A program made the translations under genes and the position numbers. The notes beneath the pieces are model-generated. The model worked only from the letters and a program-made list of their open reading frames with translations. It searched no databases and was not told the origin of the DNA. Shown here piece by piece: positions 24,712 to 33,259 of a stretch of DNA of 64,000 bases (positions are counted from its first letter, which is position 1; each line of letters begins with the position of its first letter). Origin of the DNA: Jejuia algarum (lineage in GTDB: Bacteria > Bacteroidota > Bacteroidia > Flavobacteriales > Flavobacteriaceae); contig CANMAQ010000007.1 in NCBI GenBank assembly GCA_947495775.1, forward strand, positions 124,001 through 188,000, given 5' to 3'.

Positions 24712-26001
24712 ATGACGCTCTACGTGATTATTATTGTAGTGTCGTTGGTATTATCTGCTTTTTTTTCTGGTATGGAGATCGCGTATGTGTCTTCCAATAA
24801 AATCCATATCGAAATAGAAAAAAAGCAAGAAGGTGTACTTGCAAAAATCTTAGCAAAGCTAACAAAAAGACCTTCAAAATTTATTACAACCATGCTTATT
24901 GGCAATAATATCGCTTTGGTGATTTATGGCTTTTTTATGGGTGATGTTTTGGTAAGTTGGTTTCAGTCTTTTTTGCCCTCCCAATCGGTGCTTGTAAACT
25001 ACCTGTTAAACGATTTAAGTTTACTCTCTCAAACCATAATTTCAACGGGCGTAATTTTAATTACTGCAGAGTTTTTACCTAAGGTTTTCTTTCAAATTTA
25101 TGCTAATTCATTAATTAAATTTCTAGCAATACCTGCTTATATCTTTTATGTGTTTTTTACTTGGGTATCCGATTTCGTAATTTGGATTTCAGACTTAATA
25201 CTTAAATATTTTTTTAAGACCGACGGGGATAACATTCAAATGGCATTTACAAAAGTCGAATTAGGAAATTACATAAGTGAACAAATGGAGTCTGTAGAGG
25301 CACATGACGATGTAGATTCTGAGATTCAAATATTTCAAAATGCCTTAGAATTTTCTGAAGTTAAAGCCAGAGAGGTTATGGTACCGCGCACAGAACTTGT
25401 GGCAGTAGAAATTAATGAATCTATAGCCACACTAAACGCCTTGTTTACAGAAACGGGGTACTCTAAGGTACTGGTCTATAAAAATTCGATAGACGATATT
25501 TTAGGCTATGTGCATTCGTTCGATTTGTTTAAAAACCCTAAAACTATCCGCTCTATTTTAATGCCTGTAGAATTTGTGCCAGGTACGGTTGTTATTAGTG
25601 ATGCGCTTAATATTTTAACGAAAAAGCGCAAAAGTATAGCTGTTGTTTTAGATGAATATGGTGGTACTTCTGGTATCATGACGGTAGAAGATATTGTAGA
25701 AGAACTGTTTGGTGAAATAGAAGATGAGCATGATACTATTGTTTTGATAGAGCAACAAATAGATGAGGAAACCTATCAGTTTTCGGCAAGAATGGAGGTC
25801 GATTATATTAATGAAACCTATAAGATTAACCTGCCAGAAGATGAAAATTACGAAACCTTAGGTGGTTTAATCGTGAATCACACCGAAGAAATTCCGCAAC
25901 AAGGCGAAGTGATTACCATAGCTACGTTTCAATTTGTAATTCTGGAAGTATCAAATACAAAAATAGACTTGGTCGAGGTAAGATTAATCGAAGAAGATTA
26001 A
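24712..26001 (+). CDS. CNNM/CorC-family (hemolysin-like) transporter with CBS domains
   Basis: 429 residues in the order DUF21/CNNM membrane domain (about 1-175, four helices), two CBS domains (about 200-325; AREVMVPRTELVAVE opens the pair, DEYGGTSGIMTVEDIVEELFGEIEDEHD closes it) and a C-terminal CorC_HlyC domain (about 345-429). Relatives export Mg2+ or Co2+ or sense nucleotides; the name hemolysin is historical. The related flavobacterial gliding protein GldE has the same layout, but its usual neighbours are absent here. Inner membrane. Confidence 0.9.
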   Translation: MTLYVIIIVVSLVLSAFFSGMEIAYVSSNKIHIEIEKKQEGVLAKILAKLTKRPSKFITTMLIGNNIALVIYGFFMGDVLVSWFQSFLPSQSVLVNYLLNDLSLLSQTIISTGVILITAEFLPKVFFQIYANSLIKFLAIPAYIFYVFFTWVSDFVIWISDLILKYFFKTDGDNIQMAFTKVELGNYISEQMESVEAHDDVDSEIQIFQNALEFSEVKAREVMVPRTELVAVEINESIATLNALFTETGYSKVLVYKNSIDDILGYVHSFDLFKNPKTIRSILMPVEFVPGTVVISDALNILTKKRKSIAVVLDEYGGTSGIMTVEDIVEELFGEIEDEHDTIVLIEQQIDEETYQFSARMEVDYINETYKINLPEDENYETLGGLIVNHTEEIPQQGEVITIATFQFVILEVSNTKIDLVEVRLIEED

Positions 26002-26082
26002 GAATTTGCAAATGGCTTATAGGTTTAACACAATATAATGCCTAGTTCTCCTTTTATTATTAAGCAGAAAATGGTATTTTCG

Positions 26083-26146
26083 CGCACGATATTTTTGTCA
26101 ATCGGCACGGCTAAAGGCTTTTAATTAAATCTAGCGTGCGTTTTTT
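26083..26146 (+). other. Hairpin with T-tract upstream of the PpiD-like gene
   Basis: CGCACG (26083-26088) and CGTGCG (26135-26140) pair across a 46-bp loop, and T6 follows at once (26141-26146). A -7-like TATTTTTG lies at 26090-26097. This may be a terminator for the CNNM gene or a structured leader of the next gene; the two cannot be separated by sequence. The rest of 26002-26198 shows no gene. Confidence 0.45.
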
Positions 26147-26198
26147 AGGCGAAAACACTAATAAAAACCAACTAAAAGGTTAAAATTTTTGATAACAC

Positions 26199-28331
26199 AT
26201 GGCAGTTTTAAATAAAATCAGACAACGTTCATTATTCCTAATACTTATCATTGCTTTGGCATTGTTTTCTTTTGTATTAGCAGATTTATTTAGAAATAGT
26301 GATGCATTAACAGCACGATCTCAAAATACAGTTGCAACAATAAATGGAAAAGACATCTCTAGAGAAGACTTTCTTCAAAAAGTTGAAAACATGCAACGCC
26401 AAATGGGACCAAATGCGACAAATACACAAGTTATGAATCGCGTATGGGATGCCGAAGTTAGAGCCGCTGTGTTATCTGCAGAGTACGATAAGTTGGGAAT
26501 TACAGTAGAAAAAGATCAAATGCGTGATTTGCTAAAAACGGCATTGTCTAGCAGTCCAGAGTTTTTAAATGAAGCTGGTGTATTCGATGAAGGTAAAATG
26601 AACGAGTATATCGCGAATTTGAAAAACACATCAGACGAAGCTTATGCGAATTGGGTAGATTATGAAAAAAATGTTGCAGCAAATGCATTACAACAAAACT
26701 ACTTTAATTTAGTAAAAGCGGGATTAGTAGGGACACTTACAGAAGGTGAATTAGAGCACAAACTACAAAGCAACAAAGTAGATATTAAGTTTGTACAGTT
26801 ACCGTACTCTAAGATTGCAGACAGTACTATAGAAGTAAGCAAAGGTGATATTAGCGCTTACATCAATGCACACCAAAAGGAATACGAAGTTGAAGCAACC
26901 AGAGATATCAAGTATGTTGAGTTTAAAGAAGTCGCTACAGCAGCAGATGAAACGGCAATTAAAACAGAATTAGCAAATTTTAAGAAGGGTACTGTAGAGT
27001 ATGTAAATGGAAGAACTGATACCATTAAACCTTTTGCCCAAGTAAAAGATCACGAAAGTTATATTAATAGCATCGCAGATTCTGGTATTAAGTTTGAAGA
27101 TCGTTTTGTCTTTAAATCAAGTTTACCAACCGTAGCAGCAGATACGCTTTACAATTTAGACGTTGGTGCTATTTACGGGCCTTATAAAGATAACGGATTC
27201 TTTAAAATGACTAAGGTTATTGCTACGAAGCAAATTCCAGATTCAGCTAAAGTGAGACATATCTTAATTCCTTATGTAGGGGCAAGAGCTGCTAAACCAG
27301 AAGTTGTACAAACAGAGGCACAAGCTAAAGTTATAGCAGATAGTTTATTAACAATCTTGAAAAAAGACAAATCAAAGTTTCCAGAATTTGTAACACAGTT
27401 TTCTTCAGATCAAGGCAGTGTGCAAAAAGAAGGACGTTACGATTGGCATCCTTACGGCACAATGGTTCCAGAATTTAATAGTTTTGAATTTGAAGAGGGT
27501 AAAGTTGGAGATATTAAAATTGTAAAAACAACGTTCGGATTCCATATCGTGGAAATAGAAGGACAGAAAGAGAAGTCTAAAGCCATTAAAGTAGGGACAA
27601 TTGCAAGAAAAATAGAACCTTCTCAAGAAACTATAGATGCGATATTTAGAGACGCGTCTAATTTTGAAATTGCAGCACAAGACAATGATTTTGAAACGAC
27701 AGCAAAAGCTAAGTCGTTTACAGTACGTCCTGTCAATGGAATGAAAGCTTTAGATGAAAACATACCAGGTATTGGAAGTCAAAGACCAATTGTACGTTGG
27801 GCTTTTGAAGAAGAGGCAGAGATTGGAGCTGTAAAACGTTTTACTATTCCTAATGGTTATGCTATAGCACAGATTGTAGCAGCGCACGAAGCTGGATTAA
27901 TGTCTGTGGAAGATGCTTCTGCAACCGTATTACCACTATTAAGAAAAGAGCGCAAAGCAGCGCTTATTAAAGCGCGTGTTAAAGCGACAACTTTAGAAGA
28001 TATTGCATCTGCAGAAAGTACAACAGTAAGAACAGCTTCTGCAATTAATATGAAAAACCCAACCATTTCTGGAGCAGGAAGAGAGCCTTTAGTTGTTGGT
28101 GCAGCTTTTGCTTTAAAAGAAGGAGAAACGTCTCAGTTAATAGCAGGAGAAAAAGGTGTTTATAAAATACAGGTTACAAAAGTAACTCCAGCGGTAGCGT
28201 TAGATAACTACCAGTCTTTCGCAAACCAAGTACAGACTAAGAAATCTAGTGTTGTAAATACAAAACTTTACAGTGCATTAAAAGACGCTGCGGCTATTGA
28301 AGATAATAGAGCGAAGCTTCAGATACAATAA
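26199..28331 (+). CDS. Peptidyl-prolyl cis-trans isomerase, PpiD/SurA type
   Basis: 710 residues. One N-terminal membrane anchor (about 10-29, SLFLILIIALALFSFVLADL), then a SurA_N-like helical chaperone region (about 45-170) and a parvulin domain (about 345-450; VRHILIPYVG at its start and FGFHIVEIEG at its end). A second weaker parvulin-like segment may follow (to about 700). It would fold newly exported proteins at the periplasmic side of the inner membrane, as PpiD does. The family usually starts with this MAVLNKIRQRS-type anchor in flavobacteria. A strong terminator follows. Confidence 0.9.
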   Translation: MAVLNKIRQRSLFLILIIALALFSFVLADLFRNSDALTARSQNTVATINGKDISREDFLQKVENMQRQMGPNATNTQVMNRVWDAEVRAAVLSAEYDKLGITVEKDQMRDLLKTALSSSPEFLNEAGVFDEGKMNEYIANLKNTSDEAYANWVDYEKNVAANALQQNYFNLVKAGLVGTLTEGELEHKLQSNKVDIKFVQLPYSKIADSTIEVSKGDISAYINAHQKEYEVEATRDIKYVEFKEVATAADETAIKTELANFKKGTVEYVNGRTDTIKPFAQVKDHESYINSIADSGIKFEDRFVFKSSLPTVAADTLYNLDVGAIYGPYKDNGFFKMTKVIATKQIPDSAKVRHILIPYVGARAAKPEVVQTEAQAKVIADSLLTILKKDKSKFPEFVTQFSSDQGSVQKEGRYDWHPYGTMVPEFNSFEFEEGKVGDIKIVKTTFGFHIVEIEGQKEKSKAIKVGTIARKIEPSQETIDAIFRDASNFEIAAQDNDFETTAKAKSFTVRPVNGMKALDENIPGIGSQRPIVRWAFEEEAEIGAVKRFTIPNGYAIAQIVAAHEAGLMSVEDASATVLPLLRKERKAALIKARVKATTLEDIASAESTTVRTASAINMKNPTISGAGREPLVVGAAFALKEGETSQLIAGEKGVYKIQVTKVTPAVALDNYQSFANQVQTKKSSVVNTKLYSALKDAAAIEDNRAKLQIQ

Positions 28332-28351
28332 ATGATAAGGTATTTTAATAC

Positions 28352-28394
28352 CACAAAAAAAGCCTCAATTTTTAAAATTGAGGCTTTTTTTGTG
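28352..28394. terminator. Bidirectional terminator between convergent genes
   Basis: AAAGCCTCAATTTT and its complement form a long near-perfect stem flanked by an A-rich run and TTTTTTT on the two sides. It lies between the convergent PpiD-like and GHMP kinase genes and can serve both. Confidence 0.9.
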
Positions 28395-28406
28395 ATGTAT
28401 TTTTAG

Positions 28407-29324
28407 TTATAAAATCATTTGGTGGTACGGCACTACAGTATCAAATCCCTTAGCTTTAAAATAAGCGGTTGGGTTGGTCTCAGAAGCCGCTAAAATGAAA
28501 TCGCCACCCCATGCGCCTAAACTTTTAACCGCACCGTTAAAGTCTTTAAAAAGACGTGTGCCTACTTGTTCTTGCTTTGTCAACGCTGCAATAAGGTGTT
28601 CATGCCCCTTGATTAAATCCTGAAAAGCACTTAATGTAGTACATTGTAATACCGCCTCAGTAATGGCCGAAATCTCAGAAAGTGCCGTGCCAAGGTCGCC
28701 CTTTAGAGCTTTGTAATGGGCAATGCCTTCTCTGCTGTTTTGTTTTTCATTCAAATACACAAAATAAAGCTGATCGCAGTAAGCAGGGGAAAATTGCACA
28801 GGACTTACACTAGGACTATCATCTGTAATGTTATAACATATAGGCGAATCGTGCTGCGCACAAGCAATATCGTAACCACTACCTCCAAAAGTGAGTTTAA
28901 GAAGCGCATAAGGATTAACACCAGCCCATTGAGCGACATTATTAATAAGAGTAGAGGAGGTGCCTAACCCCCATTGCCTTGGGAAATCTAAGTACGTTTC
29001 TATTTTAAACCCATAGTCGGTGTTAAGAAATTCTGGATTTAAGCGTCGCGCCGCAACCAAGATTTGAAGTAATCGTAATGAAGGGGTACTAGGGCTAATC
29101 GTTTCTAGCGTAGTATGCTCTAGCACATCTAAATGCAGCTGGTCTTGAAACCAAAGTTGTTTTGCAACATCATAGCTATACCAATGCAATTCTGGAGTTG
29201 TAAGAGGTGTGAGTTCTAAGCTTTGTCCTTGCGCCGTAGGAATGGCTAGTGCTAAGGCACCATCTAAAACCACGTATTCTCCAGTGAGTAATAGTTTACC
29301 GTTACTTTTATAGCTTTTTTGCAA
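28407..29324 (-). CDS. GYDIA-family GHMP kinase (putative mevalonate-pathway kinase)
   Basis: 305 residues. The start is TTG at 29324, as no in-frame ATG precedes the conserved SNGKLLLTGEYVVLDGA opening. GHMP motifs: the N-terminal GEYVVLDG, the ATP-binding loop QWGLGTSSTL (about 116-125) and the signature GGSGYDIA (about 147-154) that names the flavobacterial family. GHMP kinases of this kind phosphorylate mevalonate or phosphomevalonate; which one cannot be told here. The gene follows HMG-CoA reductase after 19 bp, supporting a role in isoprenoid synthesis. Confidence 0.87.
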   Translation of the reverse strand: MQKSYKSNGKLLLTGEYVVLDGALALAIPTAQGQSLELTPLTTPELHWYSYDVAKQLWFQDQLHLDVLEHTTLETISPSTPSLRLLQILVAARRLNPEFLNTDYGFKIETYLDFPRQWGLGTSSTLINNVAQWAGVNPYALLKLTFGGSGYDIACAQHDSPICYNITDDSPSVSPVQFSPAYCDQLYFVYLNEKQNSREGIAHYKALKGDLGTALSEISAITEAVLQCTTLSAFQDLIKGHEHLIAALTKQEQVGTRLFKDFNGAVKSLGAWGGDFILAASETNPTAYFKAKGFDTVVPYHQMIL

Positions 29325-29343
29325 TGTGTTTCCTATTTTGATA

Positions 29344-30660
29344 TTAAACTCTTAACTTTTTAAGGGCATCTACAACCGCACTATGCGTTACCGTATGGGT
29401 TTTAAAATGTTCGGTTAGGGTTAGCTTTTCGGCAGGACTCGCTTCAAATTGATTTAAAATATTCATAAGGTGCATTTTCATGTGGCCTTGCTGAATTCCC
29501 GTAGTCGTTAACGATCTTAAAGCTGCAAAATTCTGAGCCAAACCAGCAACAGCAACAATTTGCATAAGCGTTTTTGCTGAAGGTTGCCCTAAAAGTTCCA
29601 AAGCGAGTTTGACTAAAGGATGTAAGCCCGTTAGGCCTCCTACAGTACCTAAGGCAAGTGGGATGTCCATCCAAAACTTAAAGATGCCATTTTCTATTTT
29701 AGCATGCGATAAGCTCGAATACCGACCGTCTTTGGCAGCATAGGCATGTACACCAGCTTCTACAGCTCTAAAATCATTCCCTGTCGCTAGAACCACTGCG
29801 TCTATACCATTCATCACACCTTTGTTATGAGTTACAGCACGGTAAGGCTCTACTTCTGCAATAGCAACCGCTTGTACAAATTTAGTCGCGAAATCATGAC
29901 CAGAAATACCATTCTTTTCTTGAAGGGCCTCAACAGGACAACTTACTTCTGCCCTTACCAAACATTCGGGGACATAGTTAGAGAGAATACTCATGACAAT
30001 AGTGATGTCACGCTCTGTAGCTGTAAACGTTTCAAAATGTAAAGCCCCGTCTTTAAATGTCTTGGCAAACTGTTCCAAACAGGAGTTGATGAAATTAGCT
30101 CCCATAGCATCTAAGGTTTCAAAAGACGCATGAAGTTGGTAGTAATTGTCTATATCTTGTGTTTTATCTCTAAGTTCAATAGCTAAAATGCCACCACCAC
30201 GTTTTTCCATATTACGGGTAATGGGTTTGGCATCAGCAATAAGTTGGGCTTTAATATGTTTAAAATACTGTTGTAAATGCTCAGGATTTCCTGTGTACAT
30301 GAAATGAACCTGTCCTATTTTTTTAGTAGCAATCACTTCCGTTTTAAAACCACCTCTATCTAACCAAAACTTCGCAGCTTTACTTGCCGCAGCAACCACA
30401 GAGCTTTCCTCTATGGCCATAGGAATGGTATAAACCTCGCCATTTATTAGAAAATTTGGCGCTACACCCAAGGGCAAATAGTAATTAGAAACAGTGTTCT
30501 CTATAAATTCATCATGCAATTGCTGCAAGGCTTCATCGCTATGCCAATACTGTTTTAAAACGGCTTTGGCAGCATCGGCATTAGAGAAATAGGTGTCGGC
30601 AATCCAATCAATTTTTTCTAATTTAGAACGTTTAGAAAACCCCGAAATAATCTTAGTCAT
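29344..30660 (-). CDS. Hydroxymethylglutaryl-CoA reductase, class II
   Basis: 438 residues from the ATG at 30660, chosen to fit the family's usual opening MTKIISGFSK; an ATG four codons upstream (30672) is possible. The enzyme makes mevalonate from HMG-CoA. Catalytic signatures visible: Glu in AIEESSVVAAA, Lys in THNKGVMNG, Asp in ATGNDFRA, and His in QQGHMKMH. The class II form is often labelled degradative, but next to a GHMP kinase a synthetic role is more likely. Cytoplasmic. The 372-bp region upstream, shared with DPP IV, carries the divergent promoters. Confidence 0.93.
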   Translation of the reverse strand: MTKIISGFSKRSKLEKIDWIADTYFSNADAAKAVLKQYWHSDEALQQLHDEFIENTVSNYYLPLGVAPNFLINGEVYTIPMAIEESSVVAAASKAAKFWLDRGGFKTEVIATKKIGQVHFMYTGNPEHLQQYFKHIKAQLIADAKPITRNMEKRGGGILAIELRDKTQDIDNYYQLHASFETLDAMGANFINSCLEQFAKTFKDGALHFETFTATERDITIVMSILSNYVPECLVRAEVSCPVEALQEKNGISGHDFATKFVQAVAIAEVEPYRAVTHNKGVMNGIDAVVLATGNDFRAVEAGVHAYAAKDGRYSSLSHAKIENGIFKFWMDIPLALGTVGGLTGLHPLVKLALELLGQPSAKTLMQIVAVAGLAQNFAALRSLTTTGIQQGHMKMHLMNILNQFEASPAEKLTLTEHFKTHTVTHSAVVDALKKLRV

Positions 30661-30857
30661 AGTTGCATGCATTTATTGGCGCAAAGATAGCACTCTTCTT
30701 AAGAATTGAAAGACTCTCCTAAGGCGTTATTTTACCACTTTTAAACCTAAAACCTGTTACAGTTTGAACTCTAGCAAAGGCTTAGAATGATTTGTATTAC
30801 AAAATAAAACCTTAGGGTTCCTTTATATTTACTTTCAGATTTTCGCCTCCAGTATAA

Positions 30858-30885
30858 AGTTCTGCTGTATAAACTAAGCAGAACT
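30858..30885. promoter_or_regulatory. Perfect 8-bp inverted repeat upstream of the DPP IV gene
   Basis: AGTTCTGC (30858-30865) and GCAGAACT (30878-30885) flank a 12-bp spacer, in the gap between divergent HMG-CoA reductase and DPP IV genes. It stops 5 bp before a possible -33 element, a position suited to an activator or repressor. Binding protein unknown. Confidence 0.45.
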
Positions 30886-30890
30886 GTTAA

Positions 30891-30917
30891 TTGATTCGGT
30901 TAAATGCATTATTTTTG
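30891..30917 (+). promoter_or_regulatory. Possible Bacteroidota promoter for the DPP IV gene
   Basis: TTG at 30891-30893 and TATTTTTG at 30910-30917 fit the -33 TTTG and -7 TAnnTTTG pair with a 16-bp spacing, slightly short of the common range. It would give a leader of about 110 nt. Nothing else in 30661-31032 looks like a gene. Confidence 0.4.
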
Positions 30918-31032
30918 GTAAACTTGAAGTAGGTTTAAAAAATCAATACGTTTTTAAGAGCAAACACTACGAATAATTGATTTTTTAGACAGTATTAAAA
31001 CTAAAAATTGATCTAAAAGGTTTTACACATAT

Positions 31033-33222
31033 ATGAAATATACCCTAAGTACCTTGATTGTTTGTTTATTGCTATCTGCTGCTGCAGTAGCTCAGAAAAA
31101 AGCCATTACCTTAGACGATGTATGGAACGGTGTATACAGAACAAAAGGTTTAGACGATTTGCATTCTATGCAAAATGGCAAGGCGTATGCCGTGTTTAAT
31201 TTTGACAGGGTTGAACGTTCTACTCGTGTTGAAATTTATAACTATAAGACAGGTGAAAAAGTAAAAACACTTGTGTCTTCTGCAGATCTTCCAGAATTGA
31301 ATTACTTCACAGATTATAGTTTTAGCGCAGATGAAAGTCATGTATTATTAGCAACAGAGGGCGCGTCTATCTATCGGTATTCTTCTAAAGCGCGCTACTA
31401 TGTTTATAATGTCAAGACCAAAGGCCTAATAGAAGTTGCAGAAGGTAAAATACAAGAACCTACATTTTCGCCAGATGGCAAAAAAGTCGCCTACGTTTTC
31501 GAAAATAATATTTATGTGTTTGATATCGCATCGGGCAGTACAGATCAAATCACATTCGATGGTGTAAAAAATAAAATTAAGAATGGGATTACAGATTGGG
31601 TTTATGAAGAGGAGTTCACATTTGTACGTGCTTTTGAATGGAATGCGACAAGTTCTAAAATCGCATTTATACAATTTGATGAAACTCAAGTCCCTGAATT
31701 CTCCATGGATGTGTATGGCAAAGGCCTTTACCAAACGCAGGAAGTGTTTAAATATCCTAAAGCAGGAACAGAAAACGCTAAAGTGGAAGTGTTTGTTTTT
31801 GATATAGAACGTAATACGACAACGCCAATAGCATTCACGAAATCGTATATAGATTTTTATATCCCTAGACTTCAATGGACACCTAAAGGAGAGGTGTTGA
31901 GTGTTCAAGTTTTAAACCGCGCTCAAAATGCCTTAGACCTTTGGTTTGTAAATACAGATACAAGTACCATGAACCTTGTATTAGAGGAACGTGATAAGGC
32001 CTATGTAGAGGTTACCGACTATTTGACATTTTTAGAAGATAGCAGTTTTCTTTGGACGAGTGAAAAGGATGGGTATAATCACCTCTACCACTACGCGCCA
32101 ACAGGAAAACTTATTACGCAGGTTACTAAAGGGCAGTGGGAAGTTACCGATTTTTATGGATATGACCCCTCACGAAGTACTTTGTTTTATCAATCTACAG
32201 AAAATGGCACGATAAACAGAGCAGTATATAGTATTAAATTAAATGGCCGTCATAAAAAAGGATTAGCACTACGTGAAGGGACAAATTCAGCAGAGTTTAG
32301 TGCTAATTTTTCACTTTTTATAAATACGTTTTCTAATGCTGTAACACCGCCAGAATTTACACTTCATGAAGCGGTATCTGGGCGTTTAGTCAAACCAATC
32401 AAAGATAACAAAGCCCTTTTAGAGCAACTTTCGGAGGTAGAAATGTCTCAAAAAGAATTTGGAACCCTCTCAGTTCATGGCAATGATTTAAATATGTGGC
32501 TGTTAAAACCCGCAAATTTCGATGCGCAAAAGACCTACCCACTATTCATGTACCAGTATTCTGGACCAGGTTCGCAATATGTATCTAATGCTTGGCATAC
32601 TACAAATGACTATTGGATGCAGATTCTAGCTCAACAAGGTTACATCGTAGCCTGTGTAGATGGTAGAGGAACGGGGTATAAAGGCGCAGCTTTTAAGAAA
32701 GTCACTCAAGGCAATTTGGGGCATTATGAAGTAGAAGACCAGATAGAAGCAGCAAAGCAATTGGGCGCCTTTCCTTATATTGATAAAACGCGAATAGGCA
32801 TATCGGGATGGAGTTATGGCGGTTTTGTAAGCAGTAATTGTTTGTTTAAAGGGCATACCGTATTTAAAATGGCTATAGCTGTTGCACCAGTTACCAGTTG
32901 GCGTTTTTACGATACCATATATACAGAACGTTATTTAGGATTGCCAGAAAATAACGCAGAAGGCTACGACGCGAATTCACCAATGACGCATGTTGCGCAA
33001 TTAAAAGGTGACTTTTTAGTGGTGCATGGCTCGGCCGATGATAATGTACATGTGCAAAACACCATGCGCTTGGTAGAAGCTTTAATACAAGCCGATAAAG
33101 ATTTTGATTGGGCCATTTATCCCGATAAAAATCATGGCATATACGGTGGTAATACACGCTTACATCTCTACAAAAAAATGACGCGATTTATCCATGAAAC
33201 ACTTGGCGATAAACGAGAATAA
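31033..33222 (+). CDS. Dipeptidyl peptidase IV, S9B family
   Basis: 729 residues with signal peptide (about 1-20, AAAVAQ). An N-terminal beta-propeller (about 45-480) contains the DWVYEEEF motif (188-195) whose Glu pair binds the substrate amino terminus. The C-terminal alpha/beta-hydrolase domain has the catalytic triad Ser594 in GWSYGG, Asp669 in GSADDN and His701 in KNHG. It cuts X-Pro or X-Ala dipeptides from the amino end of peptides in the periplasm. The POT transporter gene starts 37 bp downstream, so release and import of dipeptides are encoded together. Possible promoter upstream at 30891-30917. Confidence 0.95.
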   Translation: MKYTLSTLIVCLLLSAAAVAQKKAITLDDVWNGVYRTKGLDDLHSMQNGKAYAVFNFDRVERSTRVEIYNYKTGEKVKTLVSSADLPELNYFTDYSFSADESHVLLATEGASIYRYSSKARYYVYNVKTKGLIEVAEGKIQEPTFSPDGKKVAYVFENNIYVFDIASGSTDQITFDGVKNKIKNGITDWVYEEEFTFVRAFEWNATSSKIAFIQFDETQVPEFSMDVYGKGLYQTQEVFKYPKAGTENAKVEVFVFDIERNTTTPIAFTKSYIDFYIPRLQWTPKGEVLSVQVLNRAQNALDLWFVNTDTSTMNLVLEERDKAYVEVTDYLTFLEDSSFLWTSEKDGYNHLYHYAPTGKLITQVTKGQWEVTDFYGYDPSRSTLFYQSTENGTINRAVYSIKLNGRHKKGLALREGTNSAEFSANFSLFINTFSNAVTPPEFTLHEAVSGRLVKPIKDNKALLEQLSEVEMSQKEFGTLSVHGNDLNMWLLKPANFDAQKTYPLFMYQYSGPGSQYVSNAWHTTNDYWMQILAQQGYIVACVDGRGTGYKGAAFKKVTQGNLGHYEVEDQIEAAKQLGAFPYIDKTRIGISGWSYGGFVSSNCLFKGHTVFKMAIAVAPVTSWRFYDTIYTERYLGLPENNAEGYDANSPMTHVAQLKGDFLVVHGSADDNVHVQNTMRLVEALIQADKDFDWAIYPDKNHGIYGGNTRLHLYKKMTRFIHETLGDKRE

Positions 33223-33259
33223 AGGGTTTAATTAATTGATAATACGAAACAACTGATTT

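Noticed and set aside
24712..26001. Gliding protein gldE
   Set aside because: Same domain layout, but the usual neighbours of gldE are absent and CNNM/CorC paralogues are common, so only the family name is given.
26103..26118. Third GGCAC sigma-54-like element upstream of the PpiD-like gene
   Set aside because: The spacing to the next GC is one base too long for a sigma-54 promoter and it lies inside the hairpin loop.
31426..31908. 160-residue minus-strand ORF inside the DPP IV gene
   Set aside because: Shadow of the DPP IV reading frame; the composition is Cys/Phe/Ile-rich nonsense and there is no independent support.
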